Source of the DNA: CAYXXZ01 sp050175615
Lineage (GTDB): Bacteria; Pseudomonadota; Gammaproteobacteria; Pseudomonadales; Porticoccaceae
DNA: 18,244 nt
Assembly: GCA_050175615.1 (NCBI GenBank)
Contig: JBFXIU010000046.1
Coordinates: forward strand, 1-18,244
Direction: 5' to 3'
This document shows, piece after piece, positions 7,117 through 14,417 of this stretch (its first letter is position 1; each line of letters opens with the position of its first letter). A program made the translations under genes and the position numbers. The notes beneath the pieces were generated by a model that did no database searches, had not been told where the DNA came from, and worked only from the letters and a program-made list of their open reading frames with translations.

Positions 7117-8592
7117 CTAGGGAAGCTTCAACCCAACTTGGCGAATTTGCCCGTTTTCCAGTTTCCGCACCACCAGCTTGGCGCTGCCGAGATCAATGCG
7201 GTCGCCGAGGATGGGTGGTCGTCGCAGTTCTTTGTTTATCCATTCAGCTAGGGTCATTTCGGGGTTTTCTTCTGGTACAGGGAGATTATAAAAACTCCCC
7301 AGCATGGCAATACTGACATTGGCGTCGAGAACAAAGTCACCGAAGACCTGGCGGAATTTTTTGCTGTCGTCTTTGTCCGGCAATGCCAGGTTGAGACGGC
7401 GGGCAAACCAGGGCAGGGTGCCCCCCTGAAAGAGGAGGGAAATAATCACCACCACAAAGGCGACATTGAGGAAGATACCGGCGCCATCAATATTCGCCAT
7501 TACCGGGAAGATGGCGAGCACGATGGGGACAGCGCCGCGCAAGCCGACCCAGGCAATAAAGGTGATTTCGTTGGCGCGAAAGCGAAACGGCGCCAGGCAG
7601 AGCCAGACCGCCAATGGGCGCGCCACCAGCATCAGAAACAGCGCCACGCCCAGGGCGGGAAGCATGGTCGGCAGGGCCTGTGATGGCGTCACCAGCAGAC
7701 CCAGCAACAGAAACATCCCGGCCTGCGCCAACCAGGCAAAGCCATCCATGGCAGACAGCGCCTGGCGAACAGAGCGGCGTGCCCTGTTGCCCACAATCAC
7801 GCCGTAGACATAGACCGCAAGAAAGCCTGAGCCCCCAAGCCAGGTGGTCAAAGCAAAAACCCCGATTCCCCCAGACATCAGCAGCAGTGCGAGAATGCCG
7901 GATTCGCCATCGAGGAACGCTCGCAGGCGAGGCATCAACCAGGCAATGGCAAAGCCGCTGACAATACCGAGAACGCCGCCGATACCAAACTGGCTGACCA
8001 GGCCGGCGGCCAGCTGTTGCCAGCTGGCGCCGCTGCTGTCACCGCCGCTGAAGGCGATGGCGACACCGATAAAGGTGAGGGTTAGATACACAGCCATGGG
8101 ATCGTTCATCCCCGATTCGATCTCCAGGGTGGCGGCCACCCGCTCATTGATGCGCATGCCACTGCCCTTGAGCACCGAGAATACGGCTGCGGCGTCGGTT
8201 GAGCCGACAATGGCGCCCAGTAGTAATCCCATGGGCCAGGTCAAGTCCAGCAGCCACACGGCGGCGCCGGCAGTGAGAACCGTGGACACCAGCACCCCCA
8301 GGGTGGCCAGCAGCAGCGAGGGTTTCAAGCCGGTGCGAAAAGTATCGAAGTTGGTGCGCAGGCCGCCGTCGATCAGAATGACGGCCAGGGCGATATTGCC
8401 CACCCAGAAGCTGAGGGTAAAATTGGCGAAGTGAATGCCGAGGCCATCTTCACCGGCAATGCCTCCAGCCAAAAGGAAAATAAGGAGAAAAGGAAAGCCG
8501 ATACGGGCGGAGAGTATTCCGGCCAGTACGGCGGTAAAAATCAGGGCAGCCACCGCCAACAGGGGTACGGCCATAAAATCCAGGGATAGCAT
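7117..8592 (-). CDS. NhaP2/CvrA-like cation:proton antiporter with shortened C-terminus
   Basis: A CPA1-family inner-membrane exchanger; E. coli NhaP2 members exchange K+ for H+. It has 491 residues and about 12 hydrophobic segments up to residue ~394. Transport motifs are GAIVGSTDAAAVFS (126-139) and LEIESGMNDPMA (156-167), with the Asn163-Asp164 pair typical of electroneutral CPA exchangers. The last ~97 residues are cytoplasmic. They end ILGDRIDLGSAKLVVR...QVGLKL, resembling a CorC_HlyC-type domain. The TrkA-C (RCK_C) domain found between membrane part and CorC_HlyC in ~578-residue NhaP2 seems absent. I chose ATG at 8592 because AAGGAG lies 4 bases upstream; an upstream in-frame ATG at 8610 has no such site. 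The exact ion is not readable. Confidence 0.88.
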   Translation of the reverse strand: MLSLDFMAVPLLAVAALIFTAVLAGILSARIGFPFLLIFLLAGGIAGEDGLGIHFANFTLSFWVGNIALAVILIDGGLRTNFDTFRTGLKPSLLLATLGVLVSTVLTAGAAVWLLDLTWPMGLLLGAIVGSTDAAAVFSVLKGSGMRINERVAATLEIESGMNDPMAVYLTLTFIGVAIAFSGGDSSGASWQQLAAGLVSQFGIGGVLGIVSGFAIAWLMPRLRAFLDGESGILALLLMSGGIGVFALTTWLGGSGFLAVYVYGVIVGNRARRSVRQALSAMDGFAWLAQAGMFLLLGLLVTPSQALPTMLPALGVALFLMLVARPLAVWLCLAPFRFRANEITFIAWVGLRGAVPIVLAIFPVMANIDGAGIFLNVAFVVVIISLLFQGGTLPWFARRLNLALPDKDDSKKFRQVFGDFVLDANVSIAMLGSFYNLPVPEENPEMTLAEWINKELRRPPILGDRIDLGSAKLVVRKLENGQIRQVGLKLP

Positions 8593-8695
8593 GCAACTCC
8601 TTAAATGCACTAAAAGAAAATACAGGCGTTCATTTCTGCGCTGCCAAAAGTAATGGAAACCTTTTCTCGGCGCTTTGTAAAGGAAACAATGAATA

Positions 8696-9907
8696 TTACC
8701 GCTTAGTCGCCAATGACATCAGCATAAAGCTGAAACTGACCAGGGCGCAGGCGGCCATCGCCAGCGCCACAGCCGTCAGGGTGTGGGGCAGGAAGGCAGA
8801 GAGGGCGCTCAAAATTCCGGCAATGCCGAACTGTGCCGCGCCCATCAGCGCGGCGGCAGTGCCGCTGTTGACGGCAAAATAATCGAGAAAACATGCCTGA
8901 ATATTTGGCGTTATGGCTCCCAGAGAACCTATGGAGACCATCATCGCCAGCACAAATCCGTAGAGCGGCCAACCAAAAACAGCCGCTATTACCAGCAGTA
9001 AAATTCCCCCGCCCTGACACAGGGTCGCCAGTTGCAAAATACGCAGCGACTTGAACCTGGAGAGCAGCGCTCGATTGCCGAGATTAAAAATCATCATGGC
9101 GACAATGTTCGCGGCAAAAAGCAGGGAAAAAGACTCAGCCGATTGCTGGAAATGTTGCTGATAGATAAAGGAGGCATGGGTAATAAACAGCATCATCACC
9201 GAAAATGAGGCAGCCTGCCAGGCGATAAAGGGCAGGGCAGAAGCCGTAGACAAAACCGCCTTGTACCGCGCCAGCAAACCGGGTGTAATGGTTTGATCGA
9301 AATTTCGGCTGCCGGGTCGAGGGCTCGCCGCAGAGCCAAATACCGCAAAGGCAAGCAGGGGAATAAGCGCCAGGGCATAGACTGCAAGAAAAACAAAAAT
9401 CATCCGCCAGCTACCCAAGGCTAAAAAAAGGCTGCCAATACTGGGAGCAATACCTGGGGCGATGATCATAATCAAGCCCATGAGGGAAAACATTTTTGCC
9501 GCCTGCTGTCCCGCAATGCGGTCGCGAACCAGTGCGGGCACCGACACCAGCACCCAGCCCGCGCCAAAGGCCTGGAAAACCCGTCCAATCAATAGCGGCG
9601 TCAGGGATTCTGCCAGGGATAACAGTAGGCTGGTCACAGCAAACAGTGACAGGCCAGTGTAAACAATAAGTTGGCGGCCAAAACGATCAGAGAGCGCGCC
9701 GCCAATGAGTTGGCCAAAAGCCAGGGCAAAAATATACACAGAGACGCTGAGGGATACTGCCTGCTGATCCACATTGAGCGCGTTGGCCATCATGGGAAAC
9801 GCGGGCAGGTAGGTGTCCAGGGAAAACGGCCCCAGCATCATGGTCAGCGCCAGGGCAATGATCAGAGAAAAGGGAAGTGAAACAGCAGTTGTGGAGTGGT
9901 TCGGCAT
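8696..9907 (-). CDS. Bcr/CflA-family MFS drug exporter
   Basis: A 403-residue, 12-segment major facilitator protein of the drug:H+ antiporter-1 group. Hallmarks are SLDTYLPAFP in the first membrane segment (29-38), the MFS loop motif GGALSDRFGRQ (69-79), RVFQAFGAGWVLVSVPALVRD around 109-129, and a proline/glycine-rich IAPGIAPSIG in segment 5. All are typical of Bcr/CflA exporters such as bicyclomycin or chloramphenicol pumps. The real substrate cannot be told from the sequence. No strong Shine-Dalgarno precedes the ATG. It is divergent from the luciferase-like oxidoreductase across a 195-bp AT-rich gap, so both may share regulation. No regulator gene is adjacent. Confidence 0.9.
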   Translation of the reverse strand: MPNHSTTAVSLPFSLIIALALTMMLGPFSLDTYLPAFPMMANALNVDQQAVSLSVSVYIFALAFGQLIGGALSDRFGRQLIVYTGLSLFAVTSLLLSLAESLTPLLIGRVFQAFGAGWVLVSVPALVRDRIAGQQAAKMFSLMGLIMIIAPGIAPSIGSLFLALGSWRMIFVFLAVYALALIPLLAFAVFGSAASPRPGSRNFDQTITPGLLARYKAVLSTASALPFIAWQAASFSVMMLFITHASFIYQQHFQQSAESFSLLFAANIVAMMIFNLGNRALLSRFKSLRILQLATLCQGGGILLLVIAAVFGWPLYGFVLAMMVSIGSLGAITPNIQACFLDYFAVNSGTAAALMGAAQFGIAGILSALSAFLPHTLTAVALAMAACALVSFSFMLMSLATKR

Positions 9908-10005
9908 CAGGCAACGGCAAGCTGGTATCGGTTTATGATGATATAGTTTTTAATCTTATTACGTAAGAGAACACTGTTGCGCAGGTTTTGCGCCATGGCC
10001 AGTTG

Positions 10006-10090
10006 TTGCCAGATAACGGTTGTTGCAATTGCGGCGAGACTTGCCAGATATAAACAGGCAGAATTTGCAATACTGTCCCCACAGATATAA
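10006..10090. promoter_or_regulatory. Divergent intergenic region with three spaced CAGATA repeats
   Basis: The 195-bp gap 9908-10102 between the divergent exporter and oxidoreductase genes is the expected promoter region for both. Within it TTGCCAGATA occurs at 10006-10015 and 10041-10050, and CAGATATAA at 10045-10053 and 10082-10090. The core CAGATA thus recurs at intervals of about 35 and 37 bp. The TATAAA and TATAAG inside these copies could also serve as -10 elements for the plus-strand gene, but I found no well-spaced -35. The repeats are seen; operator function is speculative. Confidence 0.3.
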
Positions 10091-10102
10091 GCGGTAGACG
10101 AA

Positions 10103-11095
10103 ATGACAATGTTTTCACTTCTCGATTTATGCCCTGTTATGGAAGGAATGACCCCAGGAGATGCCCTGCGCAATGCTCTGGATCTGGCTCAACATGCGGA
10201 GGATTGGGGTTATCACCGCTACTGGGTGGCGGAACACCACAACATGCCCGGTATTGCCAGCGCCGCCACGGCGGTGGTCATTGGCCATATTGCGGCGGGC
10301 ACCAGTGCCATCAGGGTTGGCGCTGGTGGTATTATGCTGCCCAACCATTCTCCCCTGGTGATAGCGGAACAGTTTGGCACCCTGGAGGCGCTGTTCCCCG
10401 GCAGAATCGACTTGGGGTTGGGGCGTGCGCCAGGGACGGATCAGGCCACCGCCTACGCCCTGCGCCGCAATCTCAATGCCGACGTCGATCAGTTTCCCCA
10501 GGATGTGATGGAAATACTCGGCTATTTTTCGCCGTTGTCGGCAGGGCAAAAAGTCCAGGCTGTTCCCGGTCAGGGCATGGAAATTCCCCTGTGGATTCTC
10601 GGTTCCAGCACCTTTGGCGCCCAGTTGGCGGCAGCTTTGGGTCTGCCCTACGCCTTTGCCTCCCATTTTGCCCCTGATGATCTCCTCGCCGCGGTGGCGC
10701 TTTACCGCAACAAGTTTCGCCCTTCCACCTATCTCGATAAACCCTATGTGATGACCGGGTTTACAGTGATGGCAGCGGAAACCGACGACGAAGCCCAGTA
10801 CCTGGCCAGTTCCATGCAGCAGGGTTTTCTCAATCTGCGCCTGGGACGGCCGGGAAAGTTTCCGCCACCGCAGGAAAACTTTATTGATGGGATTCCCCGC
10901 GACCATAAAGCCATTCTCGACCATGTGCTCGCCTGCTCGGCCATTGGCAGTGCCGCCACTGTGGCGAAAAAAATCGCTGCCTTTGTCGATCGAGTTCAGC
11001 CCGATGAACTGATTATCACCGGCAATATGTATCACCACGAAACCAGGCTGCGATCCTTTGAAATTGCCGCAGAGGTCATTCGGGGGTTGCAGTAA
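10103..11095 (+). CDS. LLM-class flavin-dependent oxidoreductase, YhbW-like
   Basis: A 330-residue (beta/alpha)8-barrel protein of the bacterial-luciferase-like group, presumably FMN-dependent and cytoplasmic. It follows E. coli YhbW closely: FSLLDLCPV..G at the start, GYHRYWVAEHHNMPGIASAA (35-54), MLPNHSPLVIAEQFGTLEAL, PGRIDLGLGRAPGTDQ, and LGSSTFGAQLAAALGLPYAF. No substrate is established for YhbW-type proteins, so I leave the reaction open; luciferase activity in the light-emitting sense is not implied. ATG 10109 (two codons later) is an equally possible start, and neither has a strong ribosome site. The gene is a single unit: divergent from the exporter, with stem-loops right after the stop. 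Confidence 0.93.
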   Translation: MTMFSLLDLCPVMEGMTPGDALRNALDLAQHAEDWGYHRYWVAEHHNMPGIASAATAVVIGHIAAGTSAIRVGAGGIMLPNHSPLVIAEQFGTLEALFPGRIDLGLGRAPGTDQATAYALRRNLNADVDQFPQDVMEILGYFSPLSAGQKVQAVPGQGMEIPLWILGSSTFGAQLAAALGLPYAFASHFAPDDLLAAVALYRNKFRPSTYLDKPYVMTGFTVMAAETDDEAQYLASSMQQGFLNLRLGRPGKFPPPQENFIDGIPRDHKAILDHVLACSAIGSAATVAKKIAAFVDRVQPDELIITGNMYHHETRLRSFEIAAEVIRGLQ

Positions 11096-11116
11096 CCCCG
11101 CTGTTATCTCGGGGTT
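11094..11116 (+). terminator. Stem-loop at the end of the LLM oxidoreductase gene
   Basis: AACCCCG (11094-11100) pairs with CGGGGTT (11110-11116) around a 9-base loop, with the left arm beginning in the stop codon. Only a short TTT run overlaps the right arm, so by itself it would be a weak terminator. A further 6-bp stem, GTTTGT/ACAAAC (11114-11119 with 11125-11130), follows and overlaps it. Confidence 0.45.
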
Positions 11117-11131
11117 TGTGGTGTACAAACA

Positions 11132-11159
11132 AAAACGCCGGCACTATGGCCGGCGTTTT
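11132..11159. terminator. Bidirectional intrinsic terminator between convergent genes
   Basis: AAAACGCCGGC (11132-11142) pairs perfectly with GCCGGCGTTTT (11149-11159) around the 6-base loop ACTATG. Because the A4 and T4 flank the GC stem on both sides, it gives a U-tract in either direction. It would stop both the plus-strand oxidoreductase transcript and the minus-strand PstS-OmpA transcript, whose stop codon is 18 bases away. Confidence 0.93.
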
Positions 11160-11176
11160 ATAAAGGTTGTCGACGC

Positions 11177-12844
11177 TTAAATTACCCAGACTTCAACACG
11201 ACGATTGCGGTAGCGCCCCTCCTCAGAGTCGTTTGACGCCACTGGCGCAGCGTCGCCATAACCTGTGATCAGGGTGGGATAAATACCCAGCTTCATGATT
11301 TCGATACCCACCAGTTTTGCCCGGTCTGCGGACAGTTTGGAATTGGCTTCAGGGTCGCCGACATTGTCGGTAAAGCCCAGCAGCATGACCCGGCGATCGG
11401 GGTTTTTGCTGAGGAATTCGGCAATTCTGCCCAAATCCCGCTGACCTTTGTTGTCGATGCGATTGCTGCCGCTTTCAAAGCGAATATTCACCGACAGACG
11501 CTCGGCGCCTTTGGTGGCGTTGATATAGTCATCGGGCAGGTTGGCGGTGACCGGGGGGCGAATGGTTTCAATATTTTGGGAAATAAGGCCGGTGGTTTCC
11601 ACTGTCTGCTGACCCTGTTGAGAGCTGGCAAAGTTCACAAACGCCTGAGCCTGATGATTCACCGTAGTTACCGGCAAATAGAGGTACAGGCGCCGTGCCA
11701 GCGGATAGTCCTCGGTGCTCACTGTAAAGTTGGTGGGAAATACCGGCAGCGCCCCGCCGCCTTCGGAGACGGCAATCAACTTGGACTGGCGCACATAGGG
11801 CAGGCCGATAAAACCAATGGCGCCGGGAGTGACTGAGACCTCGTCTGAAAGGGCGTTGCTGGATTCAAAACGGACGGCGTCAGAGGCCAATTCCTGCTTG
11901 TTGGGTTTGAGCACCAGGGATTCAAAGGTGTCCCAGGTGCCGGAGTTCTCATCGCGGGCAAAGCGTTTTACCGGCAGGTCGGGGCCACCCAGAGATTTCC
12001 AGTTTTGAATCTTTCCCGAAAACAGGTCGGCGATGGTTGCCGTATTCATTTCCTGAATCGACAGCGCCGGGTGAACGATTATCGCCAGTCCGTCCAGCGC
12101 CAGAACATGCTCGCCGCTGACCTGGGACAAGTCGCCATAGCGATCTGCCAGCTCAGTCACTTCCTCATTTTTAATTCGGCGCGACGACATGGCAATATCC
12201 GTCGATTCTGTGTTCAGGTCGGCAAATCCGGTGCTGGAACCGTGGGCGTGAATTTCCACTTGCACGGGTTCGCCATCGAGGATGGCAGTGACGTATTTTT
12301 CCACCTCGACATCGGTTTTCTTGATGGCGATATCGGTGGCGCCCTGTGCCCTGAGAAAATCCTTGACCAGTTGCGGCGCCAGTTTCTCGCCCACGGTGTT
12401 GGAACCGTGAATGCGAAACAGGGTCTGTGCAGGTTTGGCGGTTTGCGGAGGGATTTCAGCCCGTTTGGGCGCGGCGGTGGCAGCCACAGACAGGGCGGCA
12501 GGTTGTGGCGTGGCTCCGGAGAAGACAAAAATGCCAATGGCCGCAAGCACTGCAGCGGCGCCACCCAGCCAATAGGCGAATTTGTTTTTACTGTTGGCGG
12601 AGGCTTTTTCGCCGCCTGTCTGATCGAGTTCCCTGAGTCTCTGGCGAATGGCGGCGCTGAGGTTGTTCAGTTCCTGATTGTTTGAAGTGGCGGCGTGGTG
12701 CAGCCATTTTTCCCGGTAGGTGGCATCCTTGCGCAGTTGATGAACATCAATGTCCTGCTGGCCTTCGGCCTCCAGGCGGAGCCGAAGCTTCCAGAAAAGA
12801 TCGGCGAGAACACCGTCTGTGAGTGCTTTTTGTTCCTGTACCAT
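11177..12844 (-). CDS. Membrane-anchored PstS-like phosphate-binding / OmpA-domain fusion protein
   Basis: A 555-residue multidomain protein. Residues 1-85 are charged and probably cytoplasmic, with no family I recognise. One membrane segment lies at about 89-108. Residues 141-423 form a type 2 periplasmic binding domain of the PstS class, with ligand-loop motifs HGSNTVGEKLAP (146-157), HGSSTGFADL (201-210) and RDENSGTWDTF (297-307). Residues ~447-555 form an OmpA-like domain with GFTDNVGDPEANSKLSADRA (490-509); Asp493 and Arg508 match the peptidoglycan-contacting Asp/Arg pair. It probably spans from cytoplasm to cell wall and binds phosphate or a similar oxyanion. No pstCAB or phoU is near, so a sensing or tethering role is more likely than simple uptake. 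The start has GGAAGA 6 bases upstream. Confidence 0.85.
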   Translation of the reverse strand: MVQEQKALTDGVLADLFWKLRLRLEAEGQQDIDVHQLRKDATYREKWLHHAATSNNQELNNLSAAIRQRLRELDQTGGEKASANSKNKFAYWLGGAAAVLAAIGIFVFSGATPQPAALSVAATAAPKRAEIPPQTAKPAQTLFRIHGSNTVGEKLAPQLVKDFLRAQGATDIAIKKTDVEVEKYVTAILDGEPVQVEIHAHGSSTGFADLNTESTDIAMSSRRIKNEEVTELADRYGDLSQVSGEHVLALDGLAIIVHPALSIQEMNTATIADLFSGKIQNWKSLGGPDLPVKRFARDENSGTWDTFESLVLKPNKQELASDAVRFESSNALSDEVSVTPGAIGFIGLPYVRQSKLIAVSEGGGALPVFPTNFTVSTEDYPLARRLYLYLPVTTVNHQAQAFVNFASSQQGQQTVETTGLISQNIETIRPPVTANLPDDYINATKGAERLSVNIRFESGSNRIDNKGQRDLGRIAEFLSKNPDRRVMLLGFTDNVGDPEANSKLSADRAKLVGIEIMKLGIYPTLITGYGDAAPVASNDSEEGRYRNRRVEVWVI

Positions 12845-12916
12845 AGGGATTCTTCCACGTCTAACAATGTGAGCGGAAGCATAGTCAGGCTTTGTGACAT
12901 CGAGGTTACATAGGAA

Positions 12917-13690
12917 TTAATCGAGGCCAGGCATCCTCTCGGTTGGCATCTGCTTGTGAAGCACTACAGGCGTTGTCGCTTTTTTGCGCAAACGTATATT
13001 GAGCATTTCCACAGCGACGGAAAAGGCCATGGCGAAATAGATATAACCTTTGGGTACATGGACATCGAAGCCTTCGACAATCAGTGTCACTCCCACCAAA
13101 ATCAGAAAGGACAGCGCCAGCATTTTGATGGTGGGGTGGCGATCGACAAAGTCGCCGATGGCTTTGGCGGCAAACAGCATCACCAGCACGGCGGTGATAA
13201 TGGCGATGGCCATAATGCTAATGTCGCTCACTAAACCTACTGCGGTAATCACCGAATCCAGGGAAAAAATAATATCGAGAATGGCGATTTGCGCCAGAAT
13301 CGTGCCAAAGCTGGCAGCTGCAACACCTGTGGCCGTATTGCCGGCGTCGTCGCTGCCCTCGAGGCTGTTGTGAATTTCATGGGTAGCCTTGAACAGCAGA
13401 AAGAGACCGCCGCCGATAAGAATGATGTCGCGCCCGGAGATGGCATGGTCGAATACCGAAAACAGGGTTTCGGTCAGCCCCATCACCCAGGCGATGCTGG
13501 CCAGCAGCAGCAGGCGGGTGAGCATCGCCAGCGCCAGGCCCAGGTTGCGCGCCAGATTGCGCCGCTGTTCCGGCAGGCGGCCGACGAGAATGGAGATAAA
13601 AATAATGTTGTCGATGCCGAGGACGATTTCAAGGGCGGTGAGGGTGGCGAGCGCCATCCAGGCTTCGGGGCTTGCGATCCATTCAAACAT
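12917..13690 (-). CDS. TerC-family integral membrane protein (YgdQ/YkoY type)
   Basis: A 257-residue protein with about seven hydrophobic segments. The family signatures are LEIVLGIDNIIFIS (20-33), with Glu21 and Asp27, and ILDIIFSLDSVITAVG (137-152), with Asp139 and Asp145. These paired acidic residues within membrane segments are conserved in TerC proteins, some of which have been linked to manganese efflux or metal loading of secreted proteins, and others to tellurite resistance. There is no other ter gene here, so tellurite resistance is not implied. I chose ATG 13690 because homologues such as E. coli YgdQ start at the same place; the longer frame would need a TTG start at 13708. I see no yybP-ykoY riboswitch-like sequence upstream, although this element often precedes TerC genes. 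Confidence 0.9.
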   Translation of the reverse strand: MFEWIASPEAWMALATLTALEIVLGIDNIIFISILVGRLPEQRRNLARNLGLALAMLTRLLLLASIAWVMGLTETLFSVFDHAISGRDIILIGGGLFLLFKATHEIHNSLEGSDDAGNTATGVAAASFGTILAQIAILDIIFSLDSVITAVGLVSDISIMAIAIITAVLVMLFAAKAIGDFVDRHPTIKMLALSFLILVGVTLIVEGFDVHVPKGYIYFAMAFSVAVEMLNIRLRKKATTPVVLHKQMPTERMPGLD

Positions 13691-13755
13691 ACTGGTATCC
13701 AGTGGCAATCAATGGGGGTGGTTTGGCAAGGAGATCAATTTCGCACAAGTGTGCG
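13691..13755 (-). promoter_or_regulatory. Two dyad symmetries upstream of the TerC-family gene
   Basis: ACTGG/CCAGT with a 3-base centre (13691-13703) abuts the TerC start codon and covers its weak GGAT ribosome site. CGCACA/TGTGCG with a 2-base centre (13742-13755) lies about 52 bases upstream. Either could bind a dimeric regulator, and the first could hide the ribosome site in RNA. The remaining upstream gap to 13874 holds no gene I can support. Confidence 0.3.
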
Positions 13756-13874
13756 GGATGATGACGCTGGCAGCAATAGCCTGTTTGGTGGAATAACGAA
13801 AATAGAATTAACCAGCACCTCCTTAATGATTATTGTTGGCTTCAGGCGAAAATAGGTGTTAGCAGAAGAGAAAG

Positions 13875-14261
13875 TTAAAAAGCACCGGGGGTGGCGATAA
13901 GGTCACGGCTTTGGTGGGCTTCGACGATAAAAAACTTCAATCCGTTTGGCTCGATAAACTTGGCTTCGTCGGCAACAATGACAGGATTTTTTTCTGCATC
14001 AAGATAGGCGGCAATGTGGGCTTCAGCCTGCTCCCTGGTTTCAAAGCCGATCTCGGTAAAGCAGTCAAAACCAGCTTCTGCGCTGGATGTTCCTGGAATA
14101 CCGGCGATTTCGGCGCCGTTCAAAATATAGTTTCTTCTGTAAAGCAGGGCATCGGGCACCATCGCTTTTATCAGTGCCGTATGTTTTTGCTCGTAGTAAT
14201 TTTTAAACTCTTCTGTTGAAATATCACTGCGTTTTTTCACTGCCAAAATAATTTTAAACAC
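13875..14261 (-). CDS. EthD-domain small protein
   Basis: A 128-residue protein of the dimeric alpha/beta-barrel (ferredoxin-like) superfamily. The N-terminal pattern FKIILAVKKRSDISTEEFKN (2-21), then YYEQKHTALI, is the EthD signature, with a His in the KH motif that starts the conserved face. A later GF.TREQAEAHIAAYLDAEKNPVI segment also fits. EthD-like proteins are small and of mostly unknown role; the name comes from a gene in ethyl tert-butyl ether degradation, and no such cluster is present here. The start is GTG 14261, with GAAGG 6 bases upstream. It stands alone, with its own candidate promoter, between the TerC gene and holA on the same strand. Confidence 0.82.
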   Translation of the reverse strand: MFKIILAVKKRSDISTEEFKNYYEQKHTALIKAMVPDALLYRRNYILNGAEIAGIPGTSSAEAGFDCFTEIGFETREQAEAHIAAYLDAEKNPVIVADEAKFIEPNGLKFFIVEAHQSRDLIATPGAF

Positions 14262-14314
14262 GGGACGCCTTCTTTTTATCTGTTGTTGTCAATTCAATTT
14301 ATATTCGATATTTG

Positions 14315-14342
14315 ATTTTACTCCTATGACGCGGGATGTAAA
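14315..14342 (-). promoter_or_regulatory. Candidate sigma70 promoter for the EthD-domain gene
   Basis: On the minus strand TTTACA (14337-14342) and TAAAAT (14315-14320) each match the -35 and -10 consensus at five of six positions, with a 16-base spacer. Transcription would start near 14308, giving a leader of about 47 bases before the GTG at 14261. It lies in the 156-bp gap after holA. Prediction by eye only. Confidence 0.4.
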
Positions 14343-14417
14343 ACCAGTGCTGAACGACTATTGGCAGATGGCTTTAAAGAGACATTGTTTGTAAGGAGTG
14401 AAGCTATTGGTCGCGCA

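Noticed and set aside
9907..10173. An 88-residue minus-strand frame spanning the gap between the divergent genes
   Set aside because: It overlaps the start of the oxidoreductase gene, lacks a ribosome site and recognisable motif, and occupies the space needed for two promoters.
5343..11095. Possible genomic island of transporters
   Set aside because: No integrase, tRNA end, flanking repeats or shift in base composition; the genes are common chromosomal families.
10127..11128. A 333-residue minus-strand open frame opposite the YhbW-like oxidoreductase
   Set aside because: The plus-strand protein matches a known family over its whole length. The antisense frame would begin inside a terminator stem and has no family motifs.
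12852..12879. CTTCC...GGAAG possible stem after the TerC-family gene
   Set aside because: A 5-bp stem with an 18-base loop and no T-tract is too weak to call a terminator.
12917..13690. Tellurite-resistance operon suggested by the TerC-family gene
   Set aside because: No terA, terB, terD or terE gene is nearby, and the sequence is of the widespread YgdQ/YkoY type.
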